Shown in pieces: positions 21,790-26,412 of a DNA stretch of 26,412 nt. The notes beneath the pieces were generated by a model. The model saw nothing but the letters and a program-made list of their open reading frames with translations. It made no database searches and was not told where the DNA came from. Both the position numbers and the translations under genes were made by a program. The DNA comes from Cochliopodium minus (Eukaryota; Discosea; Himatismenida; Cochliopodiidae), in NCBI GenBank assembly GCA_024220525.1, contig JAMYWO010000442.1, positions 1-26,412 of the forward strand. The letters run 5' to 3'. How positions within the stretch are numbered: position 1 is the first letter of the stretch; each line of letters starts with the position of its first letter.

Positions 21790-22949
21790 TTATATGAAAT
21801 GTCTAACACAATCACCAACATACTCGTGAAAGTGTGTATGTCCCCAATGCTTGAAAGTAATTGTATCTACAATAGGAAATTTAAATCGGTGGTTGTCATT
21901 ATGAATTTTTTCCAAGAAGTAACAAGCCTTTTCGCAATGTCCTATTTGGATCATTGTAACTGAAAGATCGTGATCACACTTTATTTTTTAAAAAGAATGA
22001 AAATTAACAAAGAAAATTTTTTCTATTTTACGTGTAATTTTTGGGTAGCTCTTTCAATGGTTTCATAAACTTCAGTTTCACAATTTGGTTCTCCATCTGA
22101 AAAATATGTAAAAATAAATAAAATCGTTTTTTAAAAAAGGGGTTTTTTTTTACCAGTAATTACAAAGATACTTGTGGGTTTTTTTGAGTGGAAGTGATCA
22201 TTAAAAGCCATCCTCAAAACTTGAGCCAAATCAGTGCTTCCATGGGGCCTAGAAAAAAGAAAAAAAATTATTTTTTTTTAATTTTTTTAATTTTTTTTAT
22301 TTTTTTATTTTTTTATTTTTTTATTTTTTTATTTTTTATTTTTCCATTTAAATTTATTTTTTTAATACTTTTTTTATTTTTTATTTTTATTTTATTTTTT
22401 ATTTTTTATTTTTTATTTTATTTATTTTTACTTGTGATGTTTGAAAACTTTTTTGATGTCGTGAGTGTGATGCATGTGAGAAAACTTCTCAGCTTTGTGG
22501 TTGAAAAGATAGAAAGAGAAGCCATTGTGGTTGGCTTTTTTGAGGAAAGGAGCCATCATCATCAAAGTCTCCTCTCCTTGTTCCCATCTCGTATAATGGT
22601 GTCTGTCCTATTTTTTATATTTTATTTTTTATATGTTTAATATTTTTTTATTTTTATTTTATTTTTTATTTTTTATTTTTTTTTTATTATTTTATTTTAT
22701 TTTTTATTTAATTATTTTTATTTTTTATTTTTTATTTTTTATTTTTTATTTTATTTTTTATTTTTTTATTTTTATTTTTCATTTTTTATTTTTCATTTTT
22801 TATTTTATTTTTTATTTTATTTTTTATTTTTATTTTTCATTTTTCATTTTATTTTGTTTTATTTTTTATTTTTTATTTATTTTTTTTATTATTTAATTTT
22901 TTTTTTGATTTTTTTTTTTGATTTGATTCTTACTCTGCTGTCCATACTT
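21790..22949 (-). CDS. VWA (von Willebrand A) domain protein, C-terminal part, truncated at an N
   Basis: An alpha/beta Rossmann-type, metal-binding (MIDAS) domain protein. Exons: 22934-22949 (partial), 22432-22607, 22154-22248, 22032-22096 and 21790-21978, all in phase, TAA stop. The partial exon reads SMDSR, the end of a DxSGSM MIDAS motif. Next come RWEQGEETLMMMAPFL, FSFYLFNHKAEKF, HGSTDLAQVL (MIDAS Thr), PTSIFVITDGEPN (MIDAS Asp), ETIERATQKL and DLSVTMIQIGHCEKA. This order is the core of cytosolic VWA proteins. The end HWGHTHFHEYVGDCVRHFI is His-rich. Everything upstream of the first MIDAS motif is missing because the sequence is interrupted by the single N at 22950. Introns are almost pure A/T (for example 22608-22933). 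Confidence 0.85.
22608..22933. repeat. Low-complexity (ATTTTT)n-like tract forming a VWA-gene intron
   Basis: The intron between the first two visible VWA exons is almost wholly built of ATTTTT/ATTTTTT units (+ strand). A similar shorter tract fills the next intron at 22249-22431. Such tracts are prone to slippage and to assembly breaks, and the single N follows 17 nt after this one. Confidence 0.8.
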
Positions 22950-22950
22950 N
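22950..22950. other. Single N, probable assembly join
   Basis: This is the only ambiguous base in the window. To its left an exon of the VWA gene stops mid-motif. From the next base onward the sequence repeats 1265-2485. The coincidence of a broken exon and a duplication edge at one N suggests a scaffold or polishing join. Confidence 0.85.
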
Positions 22951-24150
22951 TTTCATGTTCATCCAGTTTCATGGCTGAAAAATAGAAATTTCTTTCTATT
23001 GTTGTTCTCACCTTCATTTTATTCATTTAAAATCAAATTTTTTAATTACATGACATTAACGTAAAAATTTGAGTATAACTCAAAGGGTTTAAGCTATTTA
23101 AATTATGAGAAATTTCTTCTGGTATTTCTTTTGGAAAAACTACAAAAAAGTTATTTTCGGGTGTTCCATTTTGGGAAAAGGTGAATTTGTCATAATTGTT
23201 GTCTTTGCAGGGAAGTTCATCAATCATTGAGTCGTTGGCATTACCCTTGAAAATAGAATCAAAATCTTCTTTTGAATTTGTCAATGGAAACTCCAGAGTA
23301 AAAGTTGATTGATTGAAATAGAAGCCTTCAAGTAAAGAAGGGAGAACAGGCCTAAGAGGTTTATCGATAGAAATGTTTTTCAGCTCTTTAATGACGTTTT
23401 CAATTATGGGACAAGCGTTTTGTTCATCTAAGTCAATAACGAAGTTTTCGTCCAAAGGAAGATGCATTTCTCTCAAATAAAAAAATTCTCCATCTTTGTT
23501 CAAATGTTTCAACTTTATGAAAATATTCTTTTTGTTTGGATTGATGTGTTTTTTGTATTTAAGATCCATTTTCCTTTGTTTGACTATTTCGCAATGAGTG
23601 AGTACGATTGTATCTTTAGGGAATTTTCTATCGAAATTTTGAAATTTTTTTCTCAATTCATATTTCTTGTGGTCAGATTCTTTTTTATCATTCCCCATTG
23701 CAACCCAATTTCTTAAATCAAACATAGAAACATATTTTTCCCTAATAATTAAATTATATTCAAAAAAATAATCAAATTAACTAGTTTTTATTGGTTAAAA
23801 TCAAAAATATTTTTAAATATTAAGAGATAGATCTGATTAGAAATTAAATTCGTATATTTTTTTACCTATTAATCTGAAATATAGGAATATTGCTTCCTGC
23901 AGATATTTTTCTGATGAATTTTGGTCTTTTTTGAGTGGATTGGATCTTATCTTCTTTTTCAGAATGATTATTTGTTTTTGTTCTTGTTCTTGTCATCTTT
24001 GCTTTTTTTTTTTTTAAATGTTTTTTTAATTTTATTTTTTTTCTTTTTTAATTTTTTTTATTAGATTCACAGTATGTTGACATGAAAATCAGAGAAAAAA
24101 AAATTTCATTCAAAATAAAAATCATTTTTCAAGAAGGAAATTCGTTTAGG
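22951..24150. repeat. Duplicate of 1265-2485 (family gene plus flanks)
   Basis: The block matches 1265-2485 through the 3' flank, both exons, the intron and about 150 nt upstream of the start codon, with small indels in non-coding parts. Similarity fades after AGTATGTTGAC...AAATTCGTT near 24150. Within it, 23428-23748 equals 1750-2070 base for base. Confidence 0.85.
23042..23996 (-). CDS. Unrecognised two-exon gene, family copy C (276 aa)
   Basis: Exon 1 is 23866-23996 (MTRTRTKTNNHSEKEDK...) and exon 2 is 23042-23741, joined in phase 2 across a 124-nt intron; 831 nt, TAA stop. It is the closest paralogue of copy A. The core from MFDLRNWVAMGNDKK to LPLDENFVIDL is the same as A, whereas exon 1 (RPKFIRKISAG against RPIFVRKISSG) and the tail carry many replacements. 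C also ends with an extra TLMSCN after SYTQIF. The reading frame is intact, so it may be functional. Role unknown. Confidence 0.75.
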
Positions 24151-24649
24151 CTTTTGGAATTTTTGACTAAGGGCATATAATTTCATTGTATCAAGACATT
24201 TGGAAATAGGATATTCTTTGCTAAAGAATTAAAAGAAAAAAACTAAAGAAAAAAATTTGAAATTATGTTTGGACTCAAAAAATTGTTCATACATCCATTA
24301 ATTGTAAAGACAATTTGTGCAAGTAATCTCTTCCAGAAGGAAAAGATATTTGTGAAAAAAAATGCAAAAAGATATTTAACAAATGCAAACTTGTGGACAT
24401 GCTTCTTGTTATAAATCTTTAGATTCCAGAATTTCAAAGCAAAGAAAAAGTGAGTAAGAAAAATATACAGGGGGTGAAACGACCAAATAAAAATCAAAAA
24501 GATAATGAATAATGGAGGAATGGGAGGATCTTTTCGAAAAGATATCTGATTATTAAAACATAATTGATGATATAATTTCATAATTTTGGAAAAAAATAAA
24601 ATTTAAAGAAACAAGAATTCAACATATTTAATTGTATCTTTATGAAAAT
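24151..24649. other. No clear gene between copy C and the decayed gene
   Basis: A 112-codon frame on the minus strand (24243-24581) would encode a hydrophobic Phe/Ile/Leu-rich peptide, and a 49-codon frame on the plus strand (from 24264) a basic one. Neither shows a recognisable domain or exon structure, and each could be the shadow of the other. Neither is called as a gene. Confidence 0.3.
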
Positions 24650-25523
24650 AAGATGTTTATTTTGGAAAGAGAACAATGTTGTTGGGATCTACTTTTTCTT
24701 CTACTTTTTCCCAATAGAATTTTACCATCTCAATAATCATATTCTTCTTTTCTATAATACCAAGTTTTTTTTGTCCCTTCATTCAAGTTTTTATACCACC
24801 TTTTTCTTTCTAATTTATTCAATTTTTCTGGAATGTTCCAAAGTCATTTTTGTTTTTGGAGAGTCGCAAGATCGTAGCATCTTTCGACCATTTCTCCTTT
24901 AATTATTTCCAGTTTGTGTCCTTCAAAAAAACTTTTTAATTCCCCTTCAAAATCTATTGATACATATTTTTTAATTAGTTCTTGCATTATTTTAAGAAGG
25001 TAAAAAACATCCGCTTCGGCTCTATGTTGCATATTCTAATCAACTAAAATATTCAGCATAATGAAGTTTTTTTCCAATACTCATTAGCTGACCTGTGCAA
25101 GAAGTTACAAGATCCATTGCATCTTATTTTCTTCCTTTATCTCATTAACTGCTTCAGTTCTTTGGTATAACTTTGATTTTTAACAGCCTGCCGAATACAT
25201 TGCGAAAGTTGAACTCTGAAAATACCACACTCACTACAAAAAGTCTTTTCAGAAGGAATCATTGTTCTTTGACAAGCCCAAACACAAGTTTTTTCTTCAT
25301 CAAATGTAAAGCTTGAACCATTTGGTTAATATTTCTTTATGTATTCAACATCTTTCCCTTTATGCATTCCCAAACACTCTTTATAACGTTTATTTTTGAG
25401 ATCATCACATAAATGTTGTTTGAGTTTTCCAAAGAAAGTTAACAATTCATTTTCATGCTTCCCCCCTAAAACTTTCCCTTTTATAAAAAATAAAAAAATA
25501 AAATAAAATAAAAAGGTAAACAA
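24650..25523 (-). pseudogene. Decayed unrecognised gene with exonuclease-like and Cys-rich segments
   Basis: On the minus strand several coding-like stretches follow one another, interrupted by a handful of stops and at least one change of frame. Near 25150-25310 a Cys-bearing part reads TCVWACQRTMIPSEK and TFCSECGIFRVQL, suggestive of a small zinc-binding site. Near 24960-25032 comes MQHRAEADVFYLLKIMQEL, which fits the third motif (H-x4-D, often HRAxxD) of DEDDh exonucleases. Further on are Lys/Arg-rich segments. No whole domain can be recognised, so the parent family (a nuclease, a transposon protein or other) is not named. Absence of plausible introns around the stops argues for decay rather than splicing. 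Confidence 0.45.
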
Positions 25524-25592
25524 TCATTTTAATTATTTTTTTAAATTTTTTTAATTTTATAATTTTTTTTAATTTTAAAATTTTTTTAAAAG

Positions 25593-26412
25593 TTATACAT
25601 GGGTTGTTCCGGTTACAGGAAACTATGTATCTGATAATGAGGTGGCATTGATTAAGGATCAAAAGGCTTCTCTTTCTGTAGTTGTGGATAGAAGTAGGGG
25701 AGGCTGCTCTGACAATGTTGGTGAATTGGAGTTTATGAATCACAGAAGATTATTGGTTGATGATGGAAGAGGAGGTAAAAAATAAAATGAAAAATGAAAA
25801 ACTAAAATAAAATAATTTAAAATAAAAAAAAAATTAATTAATTAAATTTTAAAAAATTTGATAAAAAATGATAAAAAATGAAAAATAAAAAATAAAAAAA
25901 TAAAAAATAAAAAATAATTAAATAATTAAATGGAAATAAAATTAAATAGAAATAAAATAAAAATAATTAAAAATCAAAAATCAAAAAATAAAAAAAATAA
26001 ATGAAATTATTCAATTATAAATATACCAGTTGGAGAAACACTCAATGAAACAGAAGCGATTAGAACTACCACAAATGTGATTGTGTAATCCCCTTCACTC
26101 GCTTCCCAAGAATTCAGAAGAAGATCCCTCTACCTCACTCACCCTGTAGTATATGCTTTTGCTAACCCTGTCTCCTCTTTCGGTCAATTCCAAGTAAAAA
26201 TTCAACTTTCAAATTTAATTTTTTTTTTTATTAATTTTATTTCATTTTTTTTAAAATTTTTTCTTCATTTTTTTTTCAATTTTTTTTTTTTTCATTTTAT
26301 TAATTTTTTATTTTAATTTTTCAATTAAAATTTTATTAGAGCACTTACAAGACCGGGTTTACAGGATTAACTGGAGATTTGCCTGCTAATTTGCATTTAC
26401 AAACTTTCAGAT
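25593..26412 (+). pseudogene. Second copy of lysosomal alpha-mannosidase, 5'-truncated, with a nonsense codon
   Basis: Exons are 25593-25774, 26030-26193 and 26340-26412 (runs off the window). The first reads TWVVPVTGNYVSDNEVALI, VVVDRSRGGCSDNVGELEF and NHRRLLVDDGRG, which is the segment just upstream of the first exon visible at 204. The second and third match 204-367 and 513-585 almost base for base, with identical exon lengths. In the second exon GAA of the first copy is TAA (26086-26088), so the frame closes early. No earlier mannosidase exon is seen before 25593; the decayed minus-strand gene lies there instead. It is best read as a truncated duplicate, or as an error-bearing second assembly of the same locus. 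Confidence 0.8.
25914..26412. repeat. Duplicate of about 77-585 (mannosidase exons and introns)
   Basis: The match starts in intron sequence (TAATTAAATAATTAAATGG) and runs to the window end. Exons differ by only a few bases, for example P to T in GEPLNE, one silent change and the stop; introns differ by several length changes in A/T runs. Confidence 0.85.

Noticed and set aside
22633-22896. 87-codon Phe/Leu/Tyr frame
   Set aside because: It is translation of the ATTTTT low-complexity intron tract of the VWA gene.
24243-24581. 112-codon membrane-like frame on the minus strand
   Set aside because: It is hydrophobic because of T-rich codons, overlaps a competing plus-strand frame, and has no recognisable family. 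It is kept only as a note.
1-26412. Reassigned stop codons (TGA or TAG as sense)
   Set aside because: No intact gene has an in-frame TGA or TAG; in-frame stops occur only in genes that look damaged by other signs as well.
1-26412. CRISPR arrays, bacterial operons, rRNA genes, telomere repeats or virus-like elements
   Set aside because: No regularly spaced repeats, rRNA blocks, telomeric tandem units, LTRs, reverse transcriptase, capsid or integrase motifs were seen on either strand.

Overview
The window is strongly AT-rich nuclear DNA from a eukaryote: nearly every gene is broken by short introns (about 47 to 355 nt) with a GTAAAA-type donor, and introns and spacers are runs of A and T. Gene content (DNA polymerase alpha, ribosomal proteins L9 and S24, a Rac-type GTPase, a RhoGAP, an F-box/SPRY protein, lysosomal alpha-mannosidase) suggests a free-living, probably amoeboid, protist. 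The lineage (Amoebozoa, Anaeramoebae, Heterolobosea or other) cannot be fixed from this sequence. All intact genes end in TAA, and none has an in-frame TAG or TGA, so the standard code fits.

Layout. 1-3.3 kb: the 3' end of a lysosomal alpha-mannosidase gene (+), then two head-to-tail copies (A, B) of an unrecognised two-exon gene family (-). 3.6-8.0 kb: the complete catalytic subunit of DNA polymerase alpha (-), with an E2F-like site just upstream. 8.3-10.0 kb: a divergent ribosomal pair, RPL9 (-) and RPS24 (+). 10.4-11.9 kb: a six-exon F-box/SPRY protein with a 19-nt micro-exon (-). 12.2-18.8 kb: a 15-exon RhoGAP gene (-) whose N-terminal two thirds carries five copies of an unrecognised domain of about 90 residues, each starting at an exon boundary in phase 0. 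19.4-19.8 kb: a small secreted Arg/Asn-rich protein (-). 20.7-21.5 kb: a Rac-like GTPase (+). 21.8-22.95 kb: a VWA-domain gene (-) cut off by a single N at 22950.

Right of the N the sequence changes character. It holds a third copy (C) of the gene family seen at 1.4-3.3 kb, a decayed unrecognised gene, and a second, 5'-truncated mannosidase copy with a nonsense codon. So the right edge is a rearranged duplicate of the left edge, either a real tandem or segmental duplication or a scaffold join.

How the parts relate: the RhoGAP (with its arginine finger) and the Rac GTPase are plausible functional partners, and pol alpha and the ribosomal proteins are housekeeping genes. The two most novel items are the five-repeat RhoGAP and the A/B/C family. 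A and C share a 321-bp block identical in DNA, while their C-terminal tails differ almost only by amino-acid-changing substitutions.
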